Below, piece after piece: positions 32,656 to 41,504 of a DNA stretch of 64,000 bases (within the stretch, counting starts at the first letter, position 1; each line of letters opens with the position of its first letter). Below the pieces are notes generated by a model, which saw only the letters and a program-made list of their open reading frames with translations, was not told the DNA's origin and did no database searches. The stretch lies in the NCBI GenBank assembly GCA_002163155.1, contig MAAO01000004.1:1-64000 (forward strand), read 5' to 3'. The DNA comes from Halobacteriovorax marinus (GTDB lineage Bacteria; Bdellovibrionota; Bacteriovoracia; Bacteriovoracales; Bacteriovoracaceae). The translations under genes and the position numbers were made by a program.

Positions 32656-35370
32656 TTAAAAAGAGAAGCCACCTTTAAATAAGAAGTTAGTTGTATCAAC
32701 ATTCTCTCCATATTTATTCTGCACAAAGCTCTTAATCATCTCTATAGAAATTGGCAGAGAATAAAACCAAGTCATGTCCAATCTTACTCCTGTCCAATAT
32801 GACTGTAGAGATTTATTCCTGAGGATTTGAGATCCAATTAAGATTCTATCTGCTGCAATATAATCAGTTCCAGCAAGGAAGTGAATCTTTTCAAAGTAAA
32901 AGGGAACTAATCCAAATCCTTTATACAAATCAATGGCATCCCATCTTAGTCCAACTCTCCCAGATTTAATTTCATTCCCATAGATATCACTGTAGGGAAT
33001 TCCGTAAAATTGATGAAACTCAGTATAAGCTCCACCTCCGTAGAGAACACCATTAGAAAAGGTTCTCTTATCAAGGGATCCATAAGTTCCAAAAGCTTGT
33101 AAGTAAAACCTTCTAAAGGGATTCACTTCAGTTGAGAGAAGTGATTGCATACCATTAAAACTTTTTTGACCATCGACAACTTTCTTAAAGAACCTTCCTT
33201 TTAACTCCAGTTCTTGAAAGAAGTCATTAAATTGAGTTCTAGGTTTCTTAAATTTGAGTAACATTCCATATTCTTTCTCATCTCTTGTCGAAAGAAAATC
33301 GTCTACTTTTAATAAACTAGCATAGAGAGAAGGTGTAAAATTAAAACTCTTAAACTCGAGACGTTTTGTGTAAGAGAGAATATCAACTTCTGCTGAGTCA
33401 CTTGCTTTTCTAAACGTACTTTGTGAATAAGTTTTAGAGTGTCCGTAGGATAGATACTGATAATAAGGTAATTCATAAATGTAAGTAACATCCGGAACAA
33501 CTTCAGAAATTTCAGGATAGTAAAGCATTCCTAAATCAAGAGTGTGCCTAGAGTCAGGATCATTTATAGAAGTATTCACTCCCCATGCAGAGAGTTCATC
33601 CGTGGCCGTAAAATATTCAAAGAACCAATACTTGGGAAGAAAGTGATTAAAGCTCGGAAAACTCTTTTTGGAAACTTCCTGATTATTAATTTCTTCTGTA
33701 TTGGGTTTAAGAACCTTTGGAGAAACTTTTTTAAAGGCTGATCTCATCACTTTTAATTGATGACATCCTTTATTCCATACATAGGATGAAGACTTAGCAC
33801 TGTCGAGTAGAACAACTGACTTCTCTGCTCCAAAAGCACCGAAGATAACTCTATTGGCTATGGGTGATTTAATGATTGCAGACTGTTTAGAATTTACCAA
33901 ATAGAGTGAATTCTCTTTCTTTATCAGAACACTTTCTTCACAGGTATCAAGTATTTCAAATGGACTTTTGTGAGATAGGACAGTAAAGACTTTATTTTCT
34001 TTAAAAGAATAGAATGCCAATTGTTTAAATCTGTCTCTGATATCAAAGTATTTAAAATACACTCCTTTTGGAGTCCCTTTTAATGATCCAATGGTCACTT
34101 CTTTTGGGAAGATATAATCTCTATCACCAATTACCCATCGATCCGTAAGAAATTTAAATCCAATAATTTCATCGCCGTATTTAAAACTATAGTCAGCTTT
34201 CGTCTCTATTTTTTCAACTGTCTTAAAATTATAAACTTCTGTTGATCTCTCAGTTGTAGCTCTTAAGTCTGAAAAGGATTTAAGAGAGATTTCCGTAGAA
34301 CTTAATTTTTCAATTCCTGTGATACGACCACTAGTTTTAAGAGTTTCAAAAGTGCCTGTTACCAAATCTTGGATAATGACTTTTTTCACTCTGTTGTCTG
34401 ATTCTGTACTAATCACTTTATTCCCAATGACTACTAGCCCAGATTGAAAATCCTTAGCACCAATGGCATTTGCTAATTTTGTGAGTTCACTACTTGTCTC
34501 TTCATTTCTCTCGCTAATCTTTTTTACGACAGAAGTTCTATACTTCTGGTACATATCTGTTGCAGAAATTCCAAAGCATTCTCTAAAGGCTGAATTTAAA
34601 AAGAAGGGGACATTATTATTATTGGCCTTCACTAAACAGCGAACAGAACCTTTATGGCGACCTTCTAAGTACTCCATGAAGAATGAGCCGCCCCAATAAG
34701 GAAATTGTCTGTAGGGATACATTCCTGGATTATCTAGACAATCTATAGAGTCACAAAATCCTTCAGTAATGAGCACTTGTTCCCACTGGGATCTCATTAA
34801 ATTATTTCTAAGTCTTCCCCCATCTGTAAATTCACTCTCCCCCCAAGTTGCAACCCCTTCAGTAAACCATCTAGGAGTGACTCCCCCTAATTTACCAATG
34901 GCACCAAAAATCGTTCTAATCACTTCCAACACACCTTCTGTCTGATCCATATGGATGATATGAATCAATTCATGGAGAACGAGACCTTGAAGATAGTCAT
35001 CCCCAGTTGTTAAATGCTCTGATCCTAGAGGAGGAAATTTTCTAAGGACAATTAAGTCTCTTGGAAAGACAGTAGCACTACCATTGGCCTCAAAAGCTTT
35101 TTCTTTTAAAACAAAGTGCACCACTTCTCTTGGAGCATATTGAAAGTACTCGGCAAGTTTAGCAGTGTCCTCTTGCAGAATTTTGACAACACGCTTTGTG
35201 AAATTTTCATCATTCACTGGTAAATGGAGTTCAAAGTTATAGTCACCATATTGTGTACTAACTTTAAAGGAGGTGGTTTCCACCGATGCGTCCATTCTCG
35301 CCATGGAATTTTGAGCGAGGGAGATAAAGAGAATAACCGAGCAAAACAATCTACTAAAACTAATTTTCAT
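32656..35370 (-). CDS. Secreted zinc-peptidase-like outer-membrane protein
   Basis: 904 residues. Signal peptide up to about residue 24. Residues 130-220 hold LHELIHIIHMDQTEG (HExxH) followed 60 residues on by PRWFTEGVATWGESE, the Glu-containing second motif of gluzincin/peptidase_MA proteins. The middle 300 residues are beta-propeller-like (repeated strands around YNFKTVEKIETK). The last 300 residues are amphipathic strands and the chain ends in Phe (FKGGFSF), as outer-membrane barrels do. Thus a peptidase-propeller-barrel composite at the surface, divergent from pal. Function unknown. Confidence 0.72.
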   Translation of the reverse strand: MKISFSRLFCSVILFISLAQNSMARMDASVETTSFKVSTQYGDYNFELHLPVNDENFTKRVVKILQEDTAKLAEYFQYAPREVVHFVLKEKAFEANGSATVFPRDLIVLRKFPPLGSEHLTTGDDYLQGLVLHELIHIIHMDQTEGVLEVIRTIFGAIGKLGGVTPRWFTEGVATWGESEFTDGGRLRNNLMRSQWEQVLITEGFCDSIDCLDNPGMYPYRQFPYWGGSFFMEYLEGRHKGSVRCLVKANNNNVPFFLNSAFRECFGISATDMYQKYRTSVVKKISERNEETSSELTKLANAIGAKDFQSGLVVIGNKVISTESDNRVKKVIIQDLVTGTFETLKTSGRITGIEKLSSTEISLKSFSDLRATTERSTEVYNFKTVEKIETKADYSFKYGDEIIGFKFLTDRWVIGDRDYIFPKEVTIGSLKGTPKGVYFKYFDIRDRFKQLAFYSFKENKVFTVLSHKSPFEILDTCEESVLIKKENSLYLVNSKQSAIIKSPIANRVIFGAFGAEKSVVLLDSAKSSSYVWNKGCHQLKVMRSAFKKVSPKVLKPNTEEINNQEVSKKSFPSFNHFLPKYWFFEYFTATDELSAWGVNTSINDPDSRHTLDLGMLYYPEISEVVPDVTYIYELPYYQYLSYGHSKTYSQSTFRKASDSAEVDILSYTKRLEFKSFNFTPSLYASLLKVDDFLSTRDEKEYGMLLKFKKPRTQFNDFFQELELKGRFFKKVVDGQKSFNGMQSLLSTEVNPFRRFYLQAFGTYGSLDKRTFSNGVLYGGGAYTEFHQFYGIPYSDIYGNEIKSGRVGLRWDAIDLYKGFGLVPFYFEKIHFLAGTDYIAADRILIGSQILRNKSLQSYWTGVRLDMTWFYSLPISIEMIKSFVQNKYGENVDTTNFLFKGGFSF

Positions 35371-35460
35371 ATTTACTATACCTAAGAAGTGTTTTTTTCG
35401 TTATAATATCCAATAAGTACTGAGATTTTAAATCTTTTTTTTAACTATTAAGGAGTTTAT

Positions 35461-35976
35461 ATGAAATTCAAGTTTAAGCCGGTAACACTACTTGCTGTAA
35501 TTGCCCTATCTTTTTCTCTAGTTGGTTGTTCAACTACAAAAAAGAAAGAAATGGGAAGTGACGGCCAAACAATGGAAACAGTCGGTTCTGACTCTTCATC
35601 TGCCATTGAATTAAATGCAGATTCGGACTCAGGAAAAGCTGGTGCGATTAGAACTGTATTCTTTGGTTTTAATTCTTCTGTTCTTTCAACAGGTACTCGT
35701 GAAGCACTTAATGCTAATGCTGACTTCTTAAAAGCAAATCCTTCTGTTGAAGTTCAAATTGAAGGTCACTGTGATGAAAGAGGCGGAGTACAATACAACC
35801 TTGCACTTGGTGAAAGAAGAGCAAAATCAATTAAAGATTACTTAGTTGCCATGGGTGTGACTTCTTCTAGAATCTCTACTATTTCTTTTGGAAAAGAGAG
35901 ACCTGTTGCTTTTGGACATGACGAAAGTGCCTGGGGACAAAACAGAAGAGGAAACTTCGTAGTAACAGCGAAGTAA
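35461..35976 (+). CDS. pal: Peptidoglycan-associated lipoprotein Pal
   Basis: 171 residues. AAGGAG ribosome site. Lipoprotein signal with lipobox LVGC. The OmpA-like domain from residue 65 has ANADFLKANP, VQIEGHCDERGGVQYNLALG and RRAKSIKDYL, the diaminopimelate-binding pattern. It anchors the outer membrane to the wall in the Tol-Pal system. It heads an operon with a second lipoprotein, CpoB and a nucleotidase-cytochrome protein. TolQRAB are not in the window. Confidence 0.95.
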   Translation: MKFKFKPVTLLAVIALSFSLVGCSTTKKKEMGSDGQTMETVGSDSSSAIELNADSDSGKAGAIRTVFFGFNSSVLSTGTREALNANADFLKANPSVEVQIEGHCDERGGVQYNLALGERRAKSIKDYLVAMGVTSSRISTISFGKERPVAFGHDESAWGQNRRGNFVVTAK

Positions 35977-35978
35977 GT

Positions 35979-36278
35979 ATTAAAAAAATATCTGTATACC
36001 TCATATTTTTTCTACTTTTGGGCTGTGGTTTAGCAACCACCCGCCCAAAAATGGAAATGAGTCTTGCTCAGGTGGCCTTCTTAGCCGCCAGAGAAGCCAA
36101 AGCCCAAACACTTGCTCCTGGAATCTTTCGTAAAGCTGAATTCTATTACCTTAAAGCGAAGTCTGCTTACAAAAGAAAATATTTCAACAAAGCTAAACAA
36201 TACGCTATCCTATCTAAAAAGTTTTCTGAAAAAGCAGAGTTTATTGCCATTAGAAAACAAACCCTTGAAAATCTATAG
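35979..36278 (+). CDS. Small DUF4398-like lipoprotein with apparent ATT start
   Basis: About 100 residues. The in-frame region has no ATG or GTG; an upstream TGA (35919) limits the choices. A TTG at 36018 would give MGCGLATT with no signal, whereas ATT at 35979, two bases after the pal stop, gives (M)KKISVYLIFFLLLGC, a perfect lipoprotein signal. I take ATT (as in infC), helped by coupling to pal. The mature part is one helical DUF4398-type hairpin (AREAKAQTLAPGIFRKAEFY). A sequencing error is the alternative. Likely an envelope partner of Pal. Confidence 0.65.
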   Translation: MKKISVYLIFFLLLGCGLATTRPKMEMSLAQVAFLAAREAKAQTLAPGIFRKAEFYYLKAKSAYKRKYFNKAKQYAILSKKFSEKAEFIAIRKQTLENL

Positions 36279-36317
36279 CTAGCAAAGGGTCACACCTAAT
36301 GCTCCAAAGGAAGAAAA

Positions 36318-37109
36318 ATGCAAAGAGAATTCAAGCTTCTTATGCTCATTACTTTACTCTCACTTGGTGCTTGTAAAACACAAGAAGAAATTCAAAGAGA
36401 ACAAATGGTAGATAATCTCTCTATCCAATTAGTGGAAAATCAAAAGCTCACAGCTGATTCCAAAGTTAGACTTCAAGGAATAGAAGAGCGTCTAGGTATG
36501 CTCACAGGTCAATTTGAAGACACAACACACGACACGAAGACACAACTCTTAACTCAACTCTCCACTCTTTCAGAGAAAGTCTCTCTCTTAGAAGAAAAAG
36601 ATAAGCTTTCGAGCAATACATTAGACGTGACTCAAAAGCGACTGACTTCCATCGAACAGAAGCTTAAAAAACAAGACACTTATCTAAAGAAACTTCTCGC
36701 CACTCTTTCAGGAAAATCGAAGAAGAAATCAAAAGCTAAGAAAATGTCAAAATATGACTCGGCCATGTATGATTATAAGAAAGGTCGTTACAAGAATGCG
36801 AAGCGAAAACTAGAAGCTCTTGAAGGAAATAAGAGAATCAAAGGTACTAAGAGAGCGAGAGTTCTACACAACCTTGGAATGGTTTCTTATATTCAAAAAA
36901 ATAATAACGGAGCCACTGCTTACTTTGGAAAACTCTTTACTGAATATCCTAAGTCGAGTTACAACGCCAACGGACTACTCTTTCTCTCCAAGACTCTAAG
37001 TAGAATGAAACAAAATGAACAGGCGAAACAAACATTAGAAGAACTCATCAAGAGATTTCCAAAATCGAAGAAAGTTAAAGAGGCCAAAAAGCTCTTATCA
37101 AAATTATAG
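36318..37109 (+). CDS. cpoB: CpoB/YbgF-like TPR lipoprotein
   Basis: 263 residues. Ribosome site AGGAAG. Lipoprotein signal MQREFKLLMLITLLSLGAC. Residues 25-130 form a coiled coil, then a Lys/Ser linker and C-terminal TPRs (SAMYDYKKGRYKNAKRKLEAL, YNANGLLFLSKTLSRMKQ). YbgF/CpoB proteins follow pal and link Tol-Pal with wall synthesis; this one has lipid attachment, unlike the E. coli protein. Confidence 0.8.
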   Translation: MQREFKLLMLITLLSLGACKTQEEIQREQMVDNLSIQLVENQKLTADSKVRLQGIEERLGMLTGQFEDTTHDTKTQLLTQLSTLSEKVSLLEEKDKLSSNTLDVTQKRLTSIEQKLKKQDTYLKKLLATLSGKSKKKSKAKKMSKYDSAMYDYKKGRYKNAKRKLEALEGNKRIKGTKRARVLHNLGMVSYIQKNNNGATAYFGKLFTEYPKSSYNANGLLFLSKTLSRMKQNEQAKQTLEELIKRFPKSKKVKEAKKLLSKL

Positions 37110-37117
37110 GATTCAAT

Positions 37118-38719
37118 ATGACTAAAAGGATTGTTTGGTTATTACTCATAAGTGGATTAATTACTTCTTGTACTTATTTTATTCAGACTGTTGATCAAGG
37201 TGATTACACAGTTCAAGGAATATCTAAAGATCACTTTTCAATTCTCTTTAGTCATAATATTAACGGTGAAACCCACCCCTGTGGATGTCGCCACCACCCT
37301 CTTGGAGGTCTGCCACAAATCGCAGGACTCTTTCATCAAATAAAACAAAAAAGTGACGTTCTCTACGTTGATAGTGGTGACACTTTCTTTGCTTCGTCTT
37401 CAATTCCTTCAACTCTAGAAAAATCCCTTACTTTTACGGCAAAGAACCTTGCCCACGGATTAAACGAGTTAAAGCTCTCTTACATGTTGCCAGGTGAGCA
37501 AGACTTGGCCATGGGCTGGGAGTTTTTAAAAGAAGTAGAAAATGAAAATGATTTCACTTACCTAGTTTCAAATCCATCAGAGACATTTCCTCTTAAACAT
37601 AAGAGATTTGCTCTTGTGCAAAAAGGTCCACATAAGATTTTCTTCCTGGCCCTTGCTGATCCTAATATTATGGGACCCAGTTACCAGGGAGCCTTCACTT
37701 CAGTATTTTCAGCCATTGAACCTATTAGAAAAGAATTAAAGAAGATGGGTTACAAGAAATCAAATCCATTTCATAGATTGATTGCTTTAACCAACTCAGG
37801 GATTGATGTTGATACAGACATTGCCAAGGCCTTTCCTGAACTCGATTGGATCATAGGATCTCACTCACAAAGTTTTACAAAGTTCCCTGTTGAAGAAGGT
37901 CAAACAAAAATGGTGCAGGTTCTCTCAAGGAATCATTACTTAGGCGAGATTAAAATTTCTCTAAAGACAGACAAATCAAAAGATAGCTTCATGATTCATG
38001 AAGCTAGAGATGAGAAAGCGAAACTTCTCTCCCCTAACCCATTTGTAGATTTTCTAAGTACACACAAACAAAAACTCTCAAAAATTCAAATTGAAGAACA
38101 AGAGGCGATGACAGCAAGTTTTGGCGATCTTCCAAAATACAATACACCAACAAGCTGTATTGAATGTCATCAGGCACAAGGAGAAAAGTGGCAAAAAACG
38201 GCTCACTCTCTAGCCTATTTAACATTGGTCAAAGCGCAGGAAGAGAATAATCTCACCTGTATTAAGTGCCATAGTTTAGGTTTAAATTCTCCCCATGGTT
38301 TTTCAAAAGCTAGTGAGCTTGTAACTTTTGAAGAAGAGGAAACAAAGAAGCTGAGGAAGCTTAAACGAGACTATATCGAGAATTTAAAAAACAATTACTT
38401 GGACTTCTCCTCTATTAGGAAGTTACCAGAAAAGGCTGTACAGAAAATTTCTACAAAATGGTTAAAACATGATCAATCAATTGGTGTTACACATAACTAT
38501 GCCAATGTTCAGTGCTTAAATTGCCACGATAAACATATTGAACATCCTTTCTCAACTTCTGAAGTTGAATTGTCTCCAGCGAAGAAATTAACGGCCATGA
38601 AGAATAAGTGCCTTAAGTGTCACGATCCGGATCAAAGTCCTGAGTGGTATAAGAATAATAAACCTATCGAGTCCAAAATTCTTAGGCATATGAAACAAGT
38701 AGGATGCCCTAAGAGCTAG
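37118..38719 (+). CDS. Nucleotidase-like phosphoesterase fused to tetraheme cytochrome c
   Basis: 533 residues. Lipoprotein-like signal (LLLISGLITSC). The N-terminal half has a 5'-nucleotidase (UshA-type) metallophosphoesterase pattern: SHNINGETHPCGCRHHPLGG, LYVDSGDTFFA and IIGSHSQSF. The C-terminal half has four heme sites: CIECH, CIKCH, CLNCH and CLKCH, in cytochrome c554-like spacing. The combination is known in deltaproteobacteria-type genomes. The phosphatase metal ligands are degenerate (N for D in SHNINGE), so catalysis is doubtful. Probably a periplasmic redox protein in the pal operon. Confidence 0.82.
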   Translation: MTKRIVWLLLISGLITSCTYFIQTVDQGDYTVQGISKDHFSILFSHNINGETHPCGCRHHPLGGLPQIAGLFHQIKQKSDVLYVDSGDTFFASSSIPSTLEKSLTFTAKNLAHGLNELKLSYMLPGEQDLAMGWEFLKEVENENDFTYLVSNPSETFPLKHKRFALVQKGPHKIFFLALADPNIMGPSYQGAFTSVFSAIEPIRKELKKMGYKKSNPFHRLIALTNSGIDVDTDIAKAFPELDWIIGSHSQSFTKFPVEEGQTKMVQVLSRNHYLGEIKISLKTDKSKDSFMIHEARDEKAKLLSPNPFVDFLSTHKQKLSKIQIEEQEAMTASFGDLPKYNTPTSCIECHQAQGEKWQKTAHSLAYLTLVKAQEENNLTCIKCHSLGLNSPHGFSKASELVTFEEEETKKLRKLKRDYIENLKNNYLDFSSIRKLPEKAVQKISTKWLKHDQSIGVTHNYANVQCLNCHDKHIEHPFSTSEVELSPAKKLTAMKNKCLKCHDPDQSPEWYKNNKPIESKILRHMKQVGCPKS

Positions 38720-39546
38720 AGGTCCTGTAATAATTCTAAGAACCTCATCCTGTATTTTTCATGATGAGGATAGAAAACATCGGTGTGACTGCCATCTTTT
38801 ATAGACCACCACCACTTCTTCTTCGACGTTAACTTTTCAAAGATTTCTTCACCAAATTTATAAGGTACCACTGGATCCTTATCTCCATGAATAACTAGAG
38901 TTGGTATTTTAATTTTAGAAACAAAGTCTGTCGCTGCATACTCATCAGAAACTAAGACATACGCCAAAGGACTAAAGGGAATGAGAATTCCTGCATGCAA
39001 GAGTTTATCAAAGGCAATTCCTTGGTAGGAAGTAAATGTAGAGTCCAACACCAGTAAATTAATGTCTGCTCTGTGGGGAAAGTCCTGAAGCGCTCGCAAA
39101 CTCACGACTCCTCCAAGAGATTGCCCATAGACAATAAATTTTGGATAGGACTTAGCACGCTTATGCGCCCAATCAAGCGCAGCTAATGAATCTTTATTTA
39201 AGCCCTGTTGATTGGCGCTACCTTTTGAAAGTCCATAACCCCTATAGTCAAAAATAAAAACATCGTATCCCTCTCTTAAAATCCAACCCAAGTTTAGCCA
39301 GTGAGAGGTTAAGTTTTGTGCATTTCCGTGAAAGAAGATGATCAGTCCTTTCTTCTCCTTTGGCTGTGCTTTATCAAACATAAACCACCCATGGAGATCA
39401 GTTCCATCTAGCGATTTAAAATCGACATCTTCATAACTCAGGTTGCTATTTTTGGGGTCTGCAAAGAAGTCTGCTGAGGGAAAATAGAAAAATGATGAAC
39501 AGCTGTAAAAAAATGAAGAAAACAAGAAGATGAGGAGCTTTTTCAT
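38716..39546 (-). CDS. Alpha/beta hydrolase lipoprotein (BEM46-like)
   Basis: 276 residues. Signal region with FSSFFYSCSSF suggesting a lipobox. The nucleophile elbow GQSLGG is present, the oxyanion region is FFHGNAQN, acid in HGDKDPVVP, and His in DGSHTDVF. The family includes BEM46/FrsA-like hydrolases with unknown substrates. Convergent with the cytochrome gene by 4 bases. Confidence 0.88.
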   Translation of the reverse strand: MKKLLIFLFSSFFYSCSSFFYFPSADFFADPKNSNLSYEDVDFKSLDGTDLHGWFMFDKAQPKEKKGLIIFFHGNAQNLTSHWLNLGWILREGYDVFIFDYRGYGLSKGSANQQGLNKDSLAALDWAHKRAKSYPKFIVYGQSLGGVVSLRALQDFPHRADINLLVLDSTFTSYQGIAFDKLLHAGILIPFSPLAYVLVSDEYAATDFVSKIKIPTLVIHGDKDPVVPYKFGEEIFEKLTSKKKWWWSIKDGSHTDVFYPHHEKYRMRFLELLQDL

Positions 39547-39605
39547 AGACTAAAAACCCTAAAAGATTTAATAAATACAGACTATTATGCTAGGATTTTA
39601 TCTCT

Positions 39606-40691
39606 ATGACTACAAAGTTTATTTTGGGTATTGAAACAAGTTGTGACGACACGTCAATCGCAGTAATTGAAGCTGATTCTAAGGACTTAGAAACACCTCC
39701 AAGAATTTTGACGCAGAAGTCATTTTCGCAGGAACAGCTTCTCAGCAAGTGGGGCGGTGTTGTACCAGAAATTGCAGCGCGAAATCACTTAGCAAAACTT
39801 GTCCCGCTCCTCGAAGAAACATTAAATTCTGTTTCAATTGATATGGAAAATATCGACTCCATCGGAGTAACCACGCAACCAGGTTTATTGGGCCCGCTGC
39901 TTACGGGATTAAATACAGCGAAAACGCTTTCGCTCATTTTTGAAAAGCCCATCATTCCAGTGAACCATCTCTTTGCTCACCTTGAGGCCATTCACCTCAC
40001 ACGAACCACAAAATATCCTTATATTGGACTCTTAGTCTCTGGTGGTCACTCACTCTATCTATTAGTGACTTCGCAAGTAGACTTTGAAATTCTTGGTTCG
40101 ACTATTGATGATGCCGCAGGCGAAGCTTTTGATAAAGGTGGAAAAATTCTAGGTCTTGGTTATCCTGCGGGAAAACTCATCGATGATCTCTCCAAAACGG
40201 GAGACCCTAAGAAGTATGAATTTCCCATTGGTCTTAGAGGCTCAGCGGATTGTCGTTTAAGTTATTCAGGAGTGAAAACTTCTCTTAGATTATTTACAGA
40301 GAAAAACCCACATGTTCTTCATGATGGTTCTGAAAACTATTCACAAGACCTAAGAGATGTTTGTGCCTCTTATCAACATGCCATTGTTGGAGCACTAAAA
40401 TTAAAATTAAGATATGCCATGAAAATGGTAAATGAAAAATACAACAAGAAACTTCCTGTCATTGTAGGTGGTGGTGTTGCTTGTAATAGTTATCTTAGAA
40501 AACAATTAATCGAAACTTATAAAGATGTCTTCTTCGTTGCTCCTAAATATTGTACAGATAATGGGGCCATGGTTGCAAACTATGCACATCGAATAAGTAA
40601 CAATGCAATCCCCTTTCCAGAATGTTTAACATTAGATGCGAAAGGGAGATATATTTCTAAAAAAGGCCTACAAGAAAAAGGAAAACTATAG
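39606..40691 (+). CDS. tsaD: tRNA N6-threonylcarbamoyladenosine transferase
   Basis: 361 residues. ASKHA fold with GIETSCDDTSIAV at the start, iron ligands in HLFAHLEAIHL, and GLLVSGGHSLYLL. Catalyses the last step of t6A37 formation in tRNAs reading ANN codons, with TsaB/TsaE (not in the window). The stop overlaps the rsmA GTG by one base. Confidence 0.97.
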   Translation: MTTKFILGIETSCDDTSIAVIEADSKDLETPPRILTQKSFSQEQLLSKWGGVVPEIAARNHLAKLVPLLEETLNSVSIDMENIDSIGVTTQPGLLGPLLTGLNTAKTLSLIFEKPIIPVNHLFAHLEAIHLTRTTKYPYIGLLVSGGHSLYLLVTSQVDFEILGSTIDDAAGEAFDKGGKILGLGYPAGKLIDDLSKTGDPKKYEFPIGLRGSADCRLSYSGVKTSLRLFTEKNPHVLHDGSENYSQDLRDVCASYQHAIVGALKLKLRYAMKMVNEKYNKKLPVIVGGGVACNSYLRKQLIETYKDVFFVAPKYCTDNGAMVANYAHRISNNAIPFPECLTLDAKGRYISKKGLQEKGKL

Positions 40692-41500
40692 TGTCTAATA
40701 AACTACCAAAGGCGAATAAAGATCTAGGTCAACATTTCCTCAGAAGCCAATCCGTAATAGATAGTATTACTAATGACTTTAAAGATGAAGCAGAGGCCAT
40801 GATTGAAATTGGTCCAGGACCTGGAATCCTCACAGAATTTCTCGCCAAACATGATCTTCCTTTCTACGTTATTGAAAAAGATAAACGCTTTCCTGAGTAT
40901 CTTGAAAAATTTATCTCACCGGAACAAATTACTCTCAGCGACGCTCTAGATATTTACTTAAGTAAATTCTTCGAAGAGAAGGATATTGCAGATCAGGATA
41001 TTTGGTTGGTTTCAAATCTTCCTTATAACGTGAGCGTTCCCCTACTAGTTAATTTTATCAAAGCTCCTGAAATTAAATATATGACTTTAATGTTTCAAAG
41101 AGAAGTTGCTGATAAAGTTTTTGCTTTTATGACTAAGAAGAATAAGGCGATGGGCTCACTACTGGCCCTGTGTCAAACATACTTTGATATCAATGTTCTG
41201 TGCCAAGTTCCACCAGATGCCTTTCAACCGCCGCCAAAGGTTGACTCAACAGTGATTAGTTTCACTAGAAAAGAAAAACCCATATTCCCACTTAGTGAGT
41301 TTAAACAGTTTGAATCCTTTTTAAGAAAACTTTTTCAATTCAAGAGAAAACAACTTGGAAGTGTTCTTAAATCTTTTTATGACAAAGAAACAATCGAAGC
41401 CGCATGTGAAAGTGTAGGAATAAGTAGGACTGACAGAGCTCAATCATTTAGTTTAGAAGTTGTTCAAAACCTCTACATTACACTGAACCCAAAGGGGTAA
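40691..41500 (+). CDS. rsmA: 16S rRNA dimethyladenosine transferase
   Basis: 269 residues. GTG start overlapping tsaD. QHFLRS and IEIGPGPGILTEFLA (SAM site) and the catalytic SNLPYNVSVPLL are all present. Methylates the two adjacent adenines near the 3' end of 16S rRNA. Second of the tsaD-rsmA-barrel-smpB run. Confidence 0.96.
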   Translation: MSNKLPKANKDLGQHFLRSQSVIDSITNDFKDEAEAMIEIGPGPGILTEFLAKHDLPFYVIEKDKRFPEYLEKFISPEQITLSDALDIYLSKFFEEKDIADQDIWLVSNLPYNVSVPLLVNFIKAPEIKYMTLMFQREVADKVFAFMTKKNKAMGSLLALCQTYFDINVLCQVPPDAFQPPPKVDSTVISFTRKEKPIFPLSEFKQFESFLRKLFQFKRKQLGSVLKSFYDKETIEAACESVGISRTDRAQSFSLEVVQNLYITLNPKG

Positions 41501-41504
41501 GAAT

